Shown here: positions 6,910 to 15,804 of the stretch, one piece after another
Layout: each line of letters starts with the position of its first letter
Position numbering within the stretch: the first letter of the stretch is position 1
From: JBDRCC01 sp043822065 [NCBI: archaeon]
GTDB lineage: Archaea; Undinarchaeota; CAZHTU01
Assembly: GCA_043822065.1 (NCBI GenBank)
Contig: JBDRCC010000016.1
Span: forward strand, 1 to 38,334
Direction of reading: 5' to 3'
DNA length: 38,334 nt
Made by a program: the position numbers and the translations under genes
The notes under the pieces: generated by a model
The model's input: only the letters and a program-made list of their open reading frames with translations
The model's database searches: none
What the model was told of the DNA's origin: nothing

Positions 6910-9279
6910 ATGGCGACCAAAGCAATAAACAGGGCCGACCTGCCGTATCTCCTTGCATTGCTGGCGGTAGCTTCCATCGTGTTTATAAAAATTTTTCTCC
7001 AAGATGGCATAATCTATGCCATTTGGTCTGATATCCCCTCGCAGTTCGCATTTTGGAAGCACTTAGCAGCCACCCACTTCTGGCAGACCGGAGAGTTCCC
7101 AAAATGGAACCCCTACGTCTTTTCCGGCGAGCCCTTTATCGGGAATGCACAGCTCGGGTTCTTCTTTCCGACAATGCTCCTGTACCTCTTTCTCGGCTCT
7201 GACCGGGCTTTCGGCTTCGTTTTCCTCATTGGGATATTCCTCGCAGGCGCGTTTACATACCTTTTCATGAAGCGGATAAGCAAGGATCGGTTTGCTTCTT
7301 TGGTATCTGCCATAGTGTTTATGTTTTCTGGTGTCATGCTTGAAAAAGTCAGCAGGGGGCACCCGCCAATTATTGATGCCATTGCAGTTTTTCCCCTCAT
7401 ATTCCTTTTCGCAGACATCTTCTTCGAAAGGCGTGACCTTAAGAGCGCTTCCGCACTGGGAATCGCCCTTGGCGTACAGATGCTCGCAGGATTCCCGGTC
7501 ATAACGGTCTATACTCTCTTAGCGCTGGCGCTTTACTACGGCTATCTTTCAATTTCAGGGAAGCCCACGCTCAAGTCAGAGCTCCAGAGGATTCCGCTTA
7601 ACCTCCTCCCGCTCATCATCATGGCCGGTCTGTCTGCAGTTGTTATCCTCCCTGGTTTGGAATTCCTTCTGAACTCCCACCGCAGCATGGGAATGTCGTT
7701 CCTTGCAAGTACCCGGCCCTTCAGCATTCTGAACCTTTCTCACCTGCTCATGCCGGAACTTCTCGGCACCCTCTTGAACGAGACCTGCTTCCTTGGTGCA
7801 ATTCTTTGCGGGGCAAATCTTTATGTTGGCGTCCTCCCACTGATATTGGCTTTAGCTGGCGCCCTTGCTTCAAAGGACAGGCGCCCGCGCTTTTTTGCAT
7901 TTTTAGCTGGATTCTCATTTCTCTACTACATCGCGCGTTTTCCGTTTCAATACTTCTTCTACTACGTAATTCCAATACTCCGCATATTCCGCGGGGCAGA
8001 CTGGATAATGTTCCTCTTCGCGTTTTCAGTTTCTGTTCTTGCAGGCTTCGGGGCGCGTACCCTCACATTAAGCTTGAATACGAAGGACAGGGCTCTCATG
8101 GGTCGGCTCTACAAGCTAACCCTCTTAGTAGCTGCTGCATCTATCCTCGCGTCCGCAGGAATACTGGCACTCAAGGGTAGCATCCTGTCAGCTGGCAGGC
8201 ATATGGTTCTGGCGCAGTACGCCCAGTATGCAAGCATTCCTGGCTATGTCCCGCTCTACAGCATCGAAGCGTACCTGGCAAAAGTTCCCCTTGTATACTC
8301 GCAGATACTCAATTCCATTCTGGTATTTTCCCTCTTGGCAGCACTCTCTGCTGCACTCATGCACCTTAGCATTGGGAAAACTGGTAAGCGGTTTGTTCTG
8401 GTTTTCATCATCGCCATACTACTAATCGACGTGTTTCTCCTCTGGCCGAAGTACATCCAAATGGCTGGCACAGATGCCCTATTCGGCCCGAACGATGTGA
8501 CAGAATTCATTTCAGCAGACAATTCGACATTTAGGGTCTTAAGCCTCGTGGATGACCAGGATCTGGGAATCCTAACCCAGCAGAGGACATCGCGGTTTGG
8601 CATCTACAAAGCCCGCGGATACAATCCCGTAGTCCTTGGCAGGTACTCCGAATACCTGGACACAATGTTCGGCAGAAATGCGACCTACAACCCCTCCATC
8701 AAACAAATCCATTATCCCGTTTTAGCTAATCTTCTCAATGCCAAGTACATCGCAACAACTGAGGATTTAACGGGCTACGAGCTTGCATATTCCGGCTCGC
8801 TGAACTTGTATGACAACATAGGATTCCTTCCGCGGGCTTTCGTCGCCCACAAGTCCAGGGTTCTTCCAAAAGGAGAAGCCCTCGCCGCCCTAACTTCCAA
8901 GGAATTCAATCCAACAGCTGAAGTTATCTTAGAGACTGGCAAATCCGAGTCTTTCACAGATTCGCCTTCAATTGTCTCAATCGTCTCTTATTCCCCTGAC
9001 TATGTTGAACTATCCGTTTCCACCGGCTCGCCTGGCTACTTGGTTCTCCTTGACACCAACTATCCTGGCTGGCGTGCAACCGTCAACGGCAAGCCGGCAC
9101 CCGTCCTTTATGCAGACTACGCCTTCCGAGCAGTTCGGGTTGACTCAGGCGAAAGCAGGGTAGCTTTTGAGTATCAACCGGCTCCCTACCGTATTGGACT
9201 ATCGCTAACTGCGTTTACGATTGCGCTCGCAATCCTCCTCCTGCTTCTTCCTGGAAAACTTTCCAATAAGCTTAAATAA
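6910..9279 (+). CDS. YfhO-like multi-pass membrane protein (GT-C fold)
   Basis: Large polytopic membrane protein of 789 residues. The first hydrophobic helix (LPYLLALLAVASIVFIKIF) is followed by an external loop with YAIWSDIPSQF and KWNPYVFSGEPFIGNAQ, the arrangement typical of YfhO and other GT-C enzymes, where an acidic residue after TM1 is catalytic. About a dozen helices follow. A C-terminal soluble domain contains DTNYPGWRATVNGK and VAFEYQPAPYRIG, the beta-rich YfhO tail, before a last helix. YfhO proteins in Gram-positive bacteria glycosylate teichoic acids using lipid-linked sugars; a similar extracytoplasmic transfer from polyprenyl-phosphate sugar is inferred. It appears to be transcribed alone from its own leaderless promoter. 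Family assignment is good; donor and acceptor are unknown. Confidence 0.85.
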   Translation: MATKAINRADLPYLLALLAVASIVFIKIFLQDGIIYAIWSDIPSQFAFWKHLAATHFWQTGEFPKWNPYVFSGEPFIGNAQLGFFFPTMLLYLFLGSDRAFGFVFLIGIFLAGAFTYLFMKRISKDRFASLVSAIVFMFSGVMLEKVSRGHPPIIDAIAVFPLIFLFADIFFERRDLKSASALGIALGVQMLAGFPVITVYTLLALALYYGYLSISGKPTLKSELQRIPLNLLPLIIMAGLSAVVILPGLEFLLNSHRSMGMSFLASTRPFSILNLSHLLMPELLGTLLNETCFLGAILCGANLYVGVLPLILALAGALASKDRRPRFFAFLAGFSFLYYIARFPFQYFFYYVIPILRIFRGADWIMFLFAFSVSVLAGFGARTLTLSLNTKDRALMGRLYKLTLLVAAASILASAGILALKGSILSAGRHMVLAQYAQYASIPGYVPLYSIEAYLAKVPLVYSQILNSILVFSLLAALSAALMHLSIGKTGKRFVLVFIIAILLIDVFLLWPKYIQMAGTDALFGPNDVTEFISADNSTFRVLSLVDDQDLGILTQQRTSRFGIYKARGYNPVVLGRYSEYLDTMFGRNATYNPSIKQIHYPVLANLLNAKYIATTEDLTGYELAYSGSLNLYDNIGFLPRAFVAHKSRVLPKGEALAALTSKEFNPTAEVILETGKSESFTDSPSIVSIVSYSPDYVELSVSTGSPGYLVLLDTNYPGWRATVNGKPAPVLYADYAFRAVRVDSGESRVAFEYQPAPYRIGLSLTAFTIALAILLLLLPGKLSNKLK

Positions 9280-9280
9280 T
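9270..9280 (+). promoter_or_regulatory. TATA-like box for the 9301 operon
   Basis: GCTTAAATAAT lies about 21 nt before the ATG at 9301, again fitting leaderless transcription. It overlaps the last codons of the upstream gene, so the short 21-nt gap still allows independent initiation. Confidence 0.6.
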
Positions 9281-9300
9281 TACCACTTCTACTACACCCT

Positions 9301-10017
9301 ATGAAGCCCTGCATAGTTCTCCCAACCTACAATGAACGGGAGAACATAACGAAGATAGTCCCTGCCATCCTAGAAGTTTACAGGAACAACAAAATCGATG
9401 GCATGATTTTAGTTGTCGACGACAACTCCCCAGATGGAACCGGCAGGCTTGCAGACCAACTCTCGACAAAAGACAGGCGCGTCAAAGTCCTCCATAGGAA
9501 GGCCAAGGAGGGCCTTGGACGGGCTTACATTGCCGGATTCAAGAAGGCGATGTCCCTCGGCGCTGACGTAATACTTGAGATGGATGCTGACTTTTCTCAT
9601 GACCCTAAATACCTCCCTGCGCTTCTGGGGGGTCTTAAGGAATACGACCTCATGCTTGGCTCGAGATACATACCTGGCGGGGGAATCCCTGACTGGGGCC
9701 CCTCCCGGCGGCTGATAAGCTGGGGCGGAAACACCTTCGCAAGGCTTCTCACTGGCCTAAAAACAAGGGACATTACGGGAGGGTACCGCGCGTACAAGCG
9801 CGAGGTTCTCGAAAAGATGGATTTGAACGCAATCCAGTCCAACGGCTACGAGTTCCAGGCAGAAATGCTGTTCAACACAAAGCGGCTCGGTTTCAAGATA
9901 GGCGAAACTCCAATCATCTTCCGCGACAGGCGCGTCGGCCAGTCCAAGATGTCTTCAAAGGACATAATCGGCTTCTTCAAGCTTTGCTTTAAGCTTTTCT
10001 TCAAGAGGCTGACATGA
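9301..10017 (+). CDS. Polyprenyl-phosphate mannosyltransferase (DPM1-like GT2)
   Basis: Soluble GT2 of 238 residues that transfers a sugar, typically mannose from GDP-mannose, to dolichyl/polyprenyl phosphate on the cytoplasmic membrane face. Motifs: LPTYNERENI at 7-16, VVDDNSPDGT at 38-47, GLGRAYIAGF at 71-80, DADFSHDP at 95-102 (metal/donor site), GSRYIPGG, and ITGGYRAYKREV. Length is that of single-domain DPM1; it lacks the C-terminal membrane domain of some archaeal DPMs. This is the best DPM1 match of the four polyprenyl-phosphate GT2s here. First gene of a four-gene operon; its TGA overlaps the next ATG (ATGA). Mannose as the sugar is inferred from family, not proven. Confidence 0.9.
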   Translation: MKPCIVLPTYNERENITKIVPAILEVYRNNKIDGMILVVDDNSPDGTGRLADQLSTKDRRVKVLHRKAKEGLGRAYIAGFKKAMSLGADVILEMDADFSHDPKYLPALLGGLKEYDLMLGSRYIPGGGIPDWGPSRRLISWGGNTFARLLTGLKTRDITGGYRAYKREVLEKMDLNAIQSNGYEFQAEMLFNTKRLGFKIGETPIIFRDRRVGQSKMSSKDIIGFFKLCFKLFFKRLT

Positions 10018-10919
10018 AAAGCAAGAAAATAATAGTCACCGGCGGCGCGGGCTTTATCGGCTCCCACCTTGTGGATGCGCTTTCAAGGGAAAACCAGGTC
10101 ACGGTTATCGACAACCTCTCAACAGGCAGGAAAGAGAACCTCAATCCAGCCGCAGAATTCATAAAAACGGACATTTCGAGGCAAAATGCTTTTAGCAGCA
10201 TAAGCTCGGCAGACGTGATATTCCATTTAGCCGCACAGACCAGCGTGATGCGCTCAATGGAGGCGCCCCACGATGACTTTCGCTCAAACGCGCTTGGAAC
10301 CATAAACGTCTTAGAGCTTGCCAAGCAGCTGAATTCCAAGGTCGTCTACACCTCCAGCTGTGCTATCTATGGCGAGCCAGCATCCCTTCCTGTCAAAGAG
10401 ACCCACGCAGTCAATCCGATATCCCCCTACGCAGTTTCCAAACTGGCTGCAGAGAAGCTATCATCGGCGTATTCCTATATCTACGGCCTCGACGCCACCT
10501 CACTTAGGCTCTTCAACGTCTACGGCCCCCGCCAATCCGGGGATTATGCCGGCGTGATCTCAATCTTCATTGAAAACGCATTGGACTGCTCCTCGCTTAA
10601 GATATTCGGGGACGGCAGCCAGTTTAGGGATTTTGTGTACGTATCTGACGTTGTCAAAGCGTTGCTAAGCGCGGCTTCCCCAAGCTTAAAAGGAAAGGTG
10701 CTGAATGTCGGAACCGGCAGGACAGTCACAATAAATGACCTTGCCAAAAAAATCATCTCGTTAGCCGGCTCAGAGTCCAAGGTGGAGCACGTAGGCGCGA
10801 GGAAGGGCGAAATCCACGGAATGTCATCGGACACAGCCCTCCTAAAAAAGGAGTTTGGCTGGGTTCCAGGCACTAATCTTGAAGACGGCCTGAAGTCGAC
10901 GATTAAGTGGTTCTCATGA
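10014..10919 (+). CDS. UDP-glucose 4-epimerase-like SDR
   Basis: NAD-dependent nucleotide-sugar epimerase, 301 residues. Motifs: TGGAGFIGSH at 9-18, DNLSTGRKEN at 33-42, HLAAQTSV at 71-78, SSCAIYGEP at 114-122, and YAVSK with Tyr139 and Lys143; FGDGSQFRDFVYVSDV is the usual nucleotide-contacting segment. This pattern matches archaeal GalE-like epimerases that interconvert UDP-glucose/UDP-galactose or their N-acetyl forms. The start overlaps the previous stop as ATGA and its own stop overlaps the methyltransferase ATG. Exact sugar unknown. Confidence 0.85.
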   Translation: MKSKKIIVTGGAGFIGSHLVDALSRENQVTVIDNLSTGRKENLNPAAEFIKTDISRQNAFSSISSADVIFHLAAQTSVMRSMEAPHDDFRSNALGTINVLELAKQLNSKVVYTSSCAIYGEPASLPVKETHAVNPISPYAVSKLAAEKLSSAYSYIYGLDATSLRLFNVYGPRQSGDYAGVISIFIENALDCSSLKIFGDGSQFRDFVYVSDVVKALLSAASPSLKGKVLNVGTGRTVTINDLAKKIISLAGSESKVEHVGARKGEIHGMSSDTALLKKEFGWVPGTNLEDGLKSTIKWFS

Positions 10920-11515
10920 ATTCAAAAGTTTATATCGTGCGCCTCGCGCCGCTACTTTACAAGCCGCTGGCAAAGAAGGTAGCCAGATGCAACCCAAAAA
11001 CTGTCCTTGACGCAGGATGTGGGATAGGAATACTCTCGCTCGAGATAAAAAAGATTCTTAGGGGCTCGGACGTAACTGGGGTCGACATCGACGCTCACTC
11101 AATCAAGGTTGCAAAAAACATGGCAATCCGAAACGACATGCAGATAAATTTCATTAGAGCGGACATCCACAAGTTTAAATTCCAGCCAACTGCTTACGAC
11201 GCTGTAGTCAGCAAGAGCGCATTTTGCTACTGGCGCGACTCCGAGATCCTGCTAAACAAATTCGTCAAATCACTCAAACGAGGAGGGCGGCTCTACGTAA
11301 TGGACGTCCGGAGGGACGCCTTATTTCCAAGGCTTATCCTGATGGTGGGGCTCTCAGACTTATTCGATGCCAAAAAAGGCGCCTTCAAGGATTATATCCA
11401 GCGCGGCAAGACCATGCCTGAGGTCAGGGAAATCCTAACGCTTGCCGGCATAGAAAAATACAAAATATCAAAAATGTTCTTTGGCATGTACTACCTGCTC
11501 GAGGTGGGAAATTGA
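10916..11515 (+). CDS. Class I SAM-dependent methyltransferase
   Basis: Methyltransferase of 199 residues with SAM-binding motif VLDAGCGIGILSLEI (about residues 30-44) and acidic VTGVDID at the end of strand 2; VVSKSAFCYW corresponds to the post-II/motif IV region, and RGGRLYVMD to strand 5. I chose the ATG at 10916, which forms ATGA with the stop of the epimerase, over an in-frame GTG at 10907. The operon context (DPM-like enzyme, epimerase, deacetylase) suggests methylation of a sugar or lipid-linked glycan, but nothing in the sequence fixes the acceptor. Confidence 0.8.
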   Translation: MNSKVYIVRLAPLLYKPLAKKVARCNPKTVLDAGCGIGILSLEIKKILRGSDVTGVDIDAHSIKVAKNMAIRNDMQINFIRADIHKFKFQPTAYDAVVSKSAFCYWRDSEILLNKFVKSLKRGGRLYVMDVRRDALFPRLILMVGLSDLFDAKKGAFKDYIQRGKTMPEVREILTLAGIEKYKISKMFFGMYYLLEVGN

Positions 11516-12279
11516 AGCTTGCTATAACAATCGACGTGGAGCCGTGGGATGCCCCATCGAACAACGGGATAAAAACTGACGAGCTTACGCCATCCCTTGA
11601 CGGTCTTGCCAGCCTACTCTCCCTGTTCAGGGAGCACAACGCCAAGTCAACCCTGTTTGTGTCTGGGAATTGCGTCAGCCGGCTCAAACCAGCCCTAAAG
11701 CAGGCAGTCGCCGACGGGCATGAAATAGCGTCCCACGGACAAAACCACATGCGCTATACTGGCCTTTCGAAAGAGAAAGTTGCCGCTGACGTATCCGCTG
11801 CCGAGAAATCATTGTCCAAGCTCGGGGTCAAACCCATTGGCTTCCGTGCCCCCGGTTGCAGGTACACAGAGGAACTGGCTGAGGTACTTACCGAACGCGG
11901 CTACAAATACGACAGCTCGCTCCACCCGACCTTTATACCTGGGCATTACAACAACATCCTCAAGCCGAACCAGCCTTTCCGGCTCAATGACTGCCTGCTG
12001 GAAATCCCGCTTTCAGTATTTCCTCTAATCCATCAGCCAATCTCCTGGTGGTGGATGCGGAATATCGGCGTATGGTGGACGCAGCTTGGCGCGAGACTGA
12101 ACTCTGCGCTCTCGAACATTCCGATCCTGTACTTCCACTCATGGGAGTTTGCAGAGCTTCCGAGGTTTGACGGAATAGGCAAATCAATGTACCGCAATAC
12201 TGGAAAACCTGCCCTGCAGATGCTCGAATCCCTGATAAAAGGAAACCAAACCGTACTTCTAAAGGATATCTCTGATTAG
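11512..12279 (+). CDS. Polysaccharide deacetylase (CE4/NodB family)
   Basis: Metal-dependent deacetylase of 255 residues. AITIDVEPW at 4-12 supplies the catalytic/metal Asp8, SHGQNH at 74-79 gives His75 and His79, and FRAPGCRY at 111-118 is motif 3. YFHSWEF near the C-terminus resembles the HPWEF segment of deacetylases in bacterial exopolysaccharide loci. It starts with TTG at 11512, kept in a TTGA overlap with the methyltransferase stop. No signal peptide is visible, so it may act on a lipid-linked or nucleotide-linked N-acetyl sugar in the cytoplasm. Its last 4 nt overlap the end of the convergent GT2. Confidence 0.87.
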   Translation: MKLAITIDVEPWDAPSNNGIKTDELTPSLDGLASLLSLFREHNAKSTLFVSGNCVSRLKPALKQAVADGHEIASHGQNHMRYTGLSKEKVAADVSAAEKSLSKLGVKPIGFRAPGCRYTEELAEVLTERGYKYDSSLHPTFIPGHYNNILKPNQPFRLNDCLLEIPLSVFPLIHQPISWWWMRNIGVWWTQLGARLNSALSNIPILYFHSWEFAELPRFDGIGKSMYRNTGKPALQMLESLIKGNQTVLLKDISD

Positions 12280-13319
12280 TCCCTGTGGGGCTTGTACTGC
12301 CCTGTGTAGCTTCTCCCCGTGAAATACCTGAATATTGAATACGCTGAAAAGAATGCTATGGTGGGCAGGAGTATGAGCCACAGCGGCAGGTAGGCGAGCG
12401 CCCGCCATTTCCTGTAGTGGGCTATGCTTGCGGTCGAGAACGCCAACACCGTAGTAAACAACAGCGCCACGAGAAGTGCGATAACATTAAGCCAAAAAAG
12501 GGTGCCGAAAGCCACGAACTCATAAACTGCCAGCACCGTGAGTGCCAGGCCGAGCGCAGGCATGCCAAGGAAAAATAGCCACACTGGAACGTATTTCAGG
12601 GCGTCCGCGGCGCTTGCTTTGCGGAAAACATCCATGTGGATGAGAAGGTGCCTGCCGATTTCCCCGAACCAGCGCTTGTATTTCGTGAAGTAGGAGCCGA
12701 AGCGCTCCGGCTCTTCGACAGTAATCAGCATCCTTGGGTTGAAGACAAGCCGCTTTCCGGTCTTCACAATCTTGAAGCTTATGTCAAGGGTGTCCGTCGT
12801 GGTCTCCTCGCTGAAGCCCACCTTGCCGAATATGGATTTTTCAAAGCCGACATTTGCGCCGGTTATCTTCGGGCAGAAATTAAATTTTGCCAGCAGTTCC
12901 GGAAGAAAATCGTGCAGAAGGAGCACAAGAAGCAAGTGCATTTTCTGCCCCATGCTCTTAGTTTCCCTTAAGAAATGGGGTCCGGTCACCGCGCCAACGC
13001 CCTCCTGCTCGAGGCTTTTGACGCCCTGCTCAATCCAGTCCTGGTTAACCTGCGAGTCCGCGTCAGTAATCAGGACATAGTCTCCCGTCGCTTTCGAGAT
13101 TCCATAGTTCAGCGCCCCAGAGCGCCCCTTTCGCTTAATGCCGAGGAGCCTTACTCTTTTGTCCGCATACTTCTTTACAATTGCAGGGGTCCTGTCTGTG
13201 GAGCCATCGTCAACGACCAGTATTTCCATGTCCGTATAGCCAGTCCTGACTATAGAATTTAATGTAGCCGTGATGTTCTTCTCCTCGTTATAAACAGGTA
13301 TGACTACGCTAACCCTCAT
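12276..13319 (-). CDS. Membrane-anchored GT2 (processive synthase-like)
   Basis: GT2 of 347 residues: IPVYNEEKNI at 7-16, VVDDGSTDRT at 35-44, KGRSGALNYG, ITDADSQ with DAD at 86-88, TTTDTLDISF in the acceptor-site region, and YKRWFGEIGRH resembling the QxxRW motif of cellulose/hyaluronan synthase-like enzymes. Residues from about 243 on (KYVPVWLFFLGMPALGLA onward) form about four transmembrane helices. It may polymerise or add a sugar while holding the glycan at the membrane. Last gene of the minus-strand operon starting at 16933; its start lies 11 nt inside the upstream GT-C gene. It converges on and overlaps the deacetylase by 4 nt. Confidence 0.85.
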   Translation of the reverse strand: MRVSVVIPVYNEEKNITATLNSIVRTGYTDMEILVVDDGSTDRTPAIVKKYADKRVRLLGIKRKGRSGALNYGISKATGDYVLITDADSQVNQDWIEQGVKSLEQEGVGAVTGPHFLRETKSMGQKMHLLLVLLLHDFLPELLAKFNFCPKITGANVGFEKSIFGKVGFSEETTTDTLDISFKIVKTGKRLVFNPRMLITVEEPERFGSYFTKYKRWFGEIGRHLLIHMDVFRKASAADALKYVPVWLFFLGMPALGLALTVLAVYEFVAFGTLFWLNVIALLVALLFTTVLAFSTASIAHYRKWRALAYLPLWLILLPTIAFFSAYSIFRYFTGRSYTGQYKPHRD

Positions 13320-14775
13320 ATGCCTCGCACAAAACCTCAGGGGTGTGCATGAAATGCGCCATTGGGTCCCTTGTGAACTCCTTGCAGTTCTTCACTGGAA
13401 TCCCAAGGTACAGTGCCGCTCTCTGGTTCACAAAAAGCTTTCCCGTTATTTGGCTTTGGTCTACTCCGCCCTGCCCTTTATAGTCCGGTTCTATATAGTT
13501 AATCTCCGGGGCAAACCACTCATAGTGGTGCGAGTCAGTGTACCCTATCACAGTTATGTTCGCGGTATCGAAATTTTCCCGCAGGTACTCTATCTGCTGC
13601 ACTGGCGGCGGGTATTCGCTATGGAGGGTGTAGCTAAGGTCAAAGCCTCTGACAAACCAGACGCCCCCAAGAAGAATCAACAGATAAAGCGCAACTCTTC
13701 CGTATTTCCTCTCTGCCTGCGAGAAGCCAGCTGCGATTATCAGGCACAGGGCTGGGATTATCGGGAGGTGGTACTTGGTCACGTTTGGCGTCTGGAACAT
13801 GAAAAGTACAATCCAGAACGGCACAAACCAGAGGAGCGGGAGCCACTTATTCTTGAAGTCCTTGAAGCTGAACAAGAAAAATGCAGCTATCACGAACCCC
13901 ACGAGCCCAATTCCCACTGACAAAAACGGCAGCACCTGCCCAACCGACACTGCCTCGTATTGCGGATTTTGCAGGAGGAATCCCGTTATGTCGAGGTTCA
14001 GCGGGTTAATCCCATTTGTATACATAAAGCTGTAAAGGAACAGCCCTGCCCGCATCGGCAGAGAATACGGCGGGTTCTCCGCAAAAACGCTCTCCCGCAT
14101 TGCCGCTGGGTTTGGCCCGAAGACTTTTGCAGGGTATACCCCAAAGCCCCCAAGCGACACGCTGAGCGGAACGTACCATACAAGGCAGAATGCCGCGGTC
14201 AGGGCGATGAACTTAAGGAGCTCCTTCTTCCGTTTCAGGACGCATAGCGGCAATATGATGAAAAAGCCAAACGTCTGCCTCGCGCCAAGCGCCATCGCAG
14301 AAAAGAATGATGCGAGCACAAGGTTCCGCTCCCTTTCCCAGTATAGCAGGAACGCAAGGCCGGTCAGCAGGAAAAAAGCAGCAGTTACGTCGCTCATGGC
14401 AATCTCGCTCTTCAGCCAAAAAAGGGGGTTCAAAAGAAGCAGGGCAGTCGCTATAAACGAATCGCGCTTGCCAAGGAACTTTCTTGAGACGTAATACATC
14501 GGCACAAGCGCAAGCGAGCCGAGGGCGGCATTCGGGAGTATCAGCGCAAGCCGGTGGCTGTCGGTAAACAGGAAGAAGAGTTTTGCAACTGCGATGTAGG
14601 TCACATAATGCGGAAAATGCGGATAATTGTGCGCCGGGTCAAACTTGTCCAGCGCGTGTGCAAAATACGTGACATCAAAGTCATCGAAGGAAGCGCTCAT
14701 GAGGGACAGCTTAAGTGCAAGCGAAACAAGTACAAGGACTGCCAAAATCCTCCTTTCGTCCTTCTGGAGCTTCAT
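13309..14775 (-). CDS. GT-C family membrane glycosyltransferase (PMT/ArnT-like)
   Basis: Polytopic protein of 488 residues with a first helix followed by an acidic external loop (SASFDDFDVTYF), the place of the catalytic Asp in GT-C enzymes of the PMT/ArnT type that use polyprenyl-phosphate sugars. About ten more helices follow, then a soluble C-terminal region from roughly 400 with YTDSHHYEWFAPEINY. I prefer the ATG at 14775, placed just after the TAA of the upstream gene, over an in-frame TTG at 14784. Inferred role: transfer of a sugar to a lipid, glycan or protein on the outer face. Specificity is unknown. Confidence 0.8.
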   Translation of the reverse strand: MKLQKDERRILAVLVLVSLALKLSLMSASFDDFDVTYFAHALDKFDPAHNYPHFPHYVTYIAVAKLFFLFTDSHRLALILPNAALGSLALVPMYYVSRKFLGKRDSFIATALLLLNPLFWLKSEIAMSDVTAAFFLLTGLAFLLYWERERNLVLASFFSAMALGARQTFGFFIILPLCVLKRKKELLKFIALTAAFCLVWYVPLSVSLGGFGVYPAKVFGPNPAAMRESVFAENPPYSLPMRAGLFLYSFMYTNGINPLNLDITGFLLQNPQYEAVSVGQVLPFLSVGIGLVGFVIAAFFLFSFKDFKNKWLPLLWFVPFWIVLFMFQTPNVTKYHLPIIPALCLIIAAGFSQAERKYGRVALYLLILLGGVWFVRGFDLSYTLHSEYPPPVQQIEYLRENFDTANITVIGYTDSHHYEWFAPEINYIEPDYKGQGGVDQSQITGKLFVNQRAALYLGIPVKNCKEFTRDPMAHFMHTPEVLCEAYEG

Positions 14776-14776
14776 T

Positions 14777-15793
14777 TTATTCAAAGAGGTTCCTGTTTTC
14801 TTCCACCCACGAGTAAAGCAGGTTCACGCCGTTCTTCGGGCTTACTTTCGGCTCCCAGCCGAAATCCCGTTTCGCTTTTGAGACATCTGAGTAGTATACC
14901 TTCTGGTCGCTCGGCCTCCACTCGCCGTAGTCAAGCCCGAACGGCTTCCCGCCGCGCTCCTCGACGTACTGTACAAGCTCAAGCAGGGACATAGCGTTCT
15001 TCGCCCCGCCGCCTATAGCATAAGCCTGTCCAGCAGTCTTCTTAATGTTCTCCGTGGCTTTGATGAACGCGTTTACCAGGTCGTCAATGTACAGCACGTC
15101 CCTTATCTGCTTCCCGTCGCCGAAAATCGTCAGGGGGCTGTTGAGTATATAGGAGTTCACAAAGTGCGCAACCCATCCCTGGTCGACGCAGCCGAACTGC
15201 CGCGTTCCGTAAATGCAGGACATCCTGAAGACGACAGTCCTCAAGCCGTAAATCCTGTTGTAGTCCAAACAATAAGAGTCAGCCGCGCCCTTGGAGCATC
15301 CGTAAGGCGTGTGGGGCTCAATAGGCCTCTCGGACGGCACCCCGTTCCGAAGGGTCTTGAACTCATACCGCCGCTCCTTTTCCATAATTTCGACATCTCC
15401 AAGGTCGCCGTAGACCTTGTTCGTCGACGTGAATATTACCACCGGCATGGTTTCAGCTTTTCTTGCCGCCTCAAGCACGTTGAACGTGCCGAGGGCGTTT
15501 ATCTCAAAGTCCTGGCGCGGGTTTGTGACTGACGTCGTAACCGCCGTCTGCCCCGCAGTGTGGAAAATCGCATCCGCGTCCTTGCAGGCGGCTTCAATCT
15601 TCCTTGCGTCGCAGACGCTCTCCTTGACGAAAGTGAACCTGTCGCCCCATTTCTGCTTAAGCCAGTCTATGTTGTGCTCAACGCCAGGCCTGAAAAGGTT
15701 GTCATAAACCACAACTTTGTGCTTCCGCTCAATCATCCGGCTTGCGAGGTTTGCACCGACGAAGCCAGCCCCACCAGTCACAACTACTTTCAT
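14777..15793 (-). CDS. rfbE: CDP-paratose 2-epimerase (tyvelose epimerase)-like SDR
   Basis: Extended SDR of 338 residues with the specific signatures of the tyvelose epimerase family: TSTNKVYGD at 122-130, an RYEF segment, HTPYGCSKGAADSYCLDY with Tyr164 and Lys168, FRMSCIYGTRQFGCVDQGW, and GDGKQIRDVLYIDD. In bacteria this enzyme inverts C2 of CDP-paratose to CDP-tyvelose. Here the CDP-glucose genes rfbF and rfbG lie about 12 kb away and no RfbH (3-dehydrase) is seen, so the true substrate may be another CDP-6-deoxyhexose. A strong SD (GAGGAGGT) precedes the ATG, overlapping the upstream stop. Family call is firm; substrate is inference. Confidence 0.82.
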   Translation of the reverse strand: MKVVVTGGAGFVGANLASRMIERKHKVVVYDNLFRPGVEHNIDWLKQKWGDRFTFVKESVCDARKIEAACKDADAIFHTAGQTAVTTSVTNPRQDFEINALGTFNVLEAARKAETMPVVIFTSTNKVYGDLGDVEIMEKERRYEFKTLRNGVPSERPIEPHTPYGCSKGAADSYCLDYNRIYGLRTVVFRMSCIYGTRQFGCVDQGWVAHFVNSYILNSPLTIFGDGKQIRDVLYIDDLVNAFIKATENIKKTAGQAYAIGGGAKNAMSLLELVQYVEERGGKPFGLDYGEWRPSDQKVYYSDVSKAKRDFGWEPKVSPKNGVNLLYSWVEENRNLFE

Positions 15794-15796
15794 TTT

Positions 15797-15804
15797 ACCT
15801 CCTC
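15797..15804 (-). promoter_or_regulatory. Strong Shine-Dalgarno site for the rfbE-like gene
   Basis: GAGGAGGT on the minus strand ends 3 nt before the ATG at 15793 and overlaps the TGA of the upstream epimerase. It is one of the best SD sequences in the window and is found at an operon-internal gene, not at a leading gene. Confidence 0.7.
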
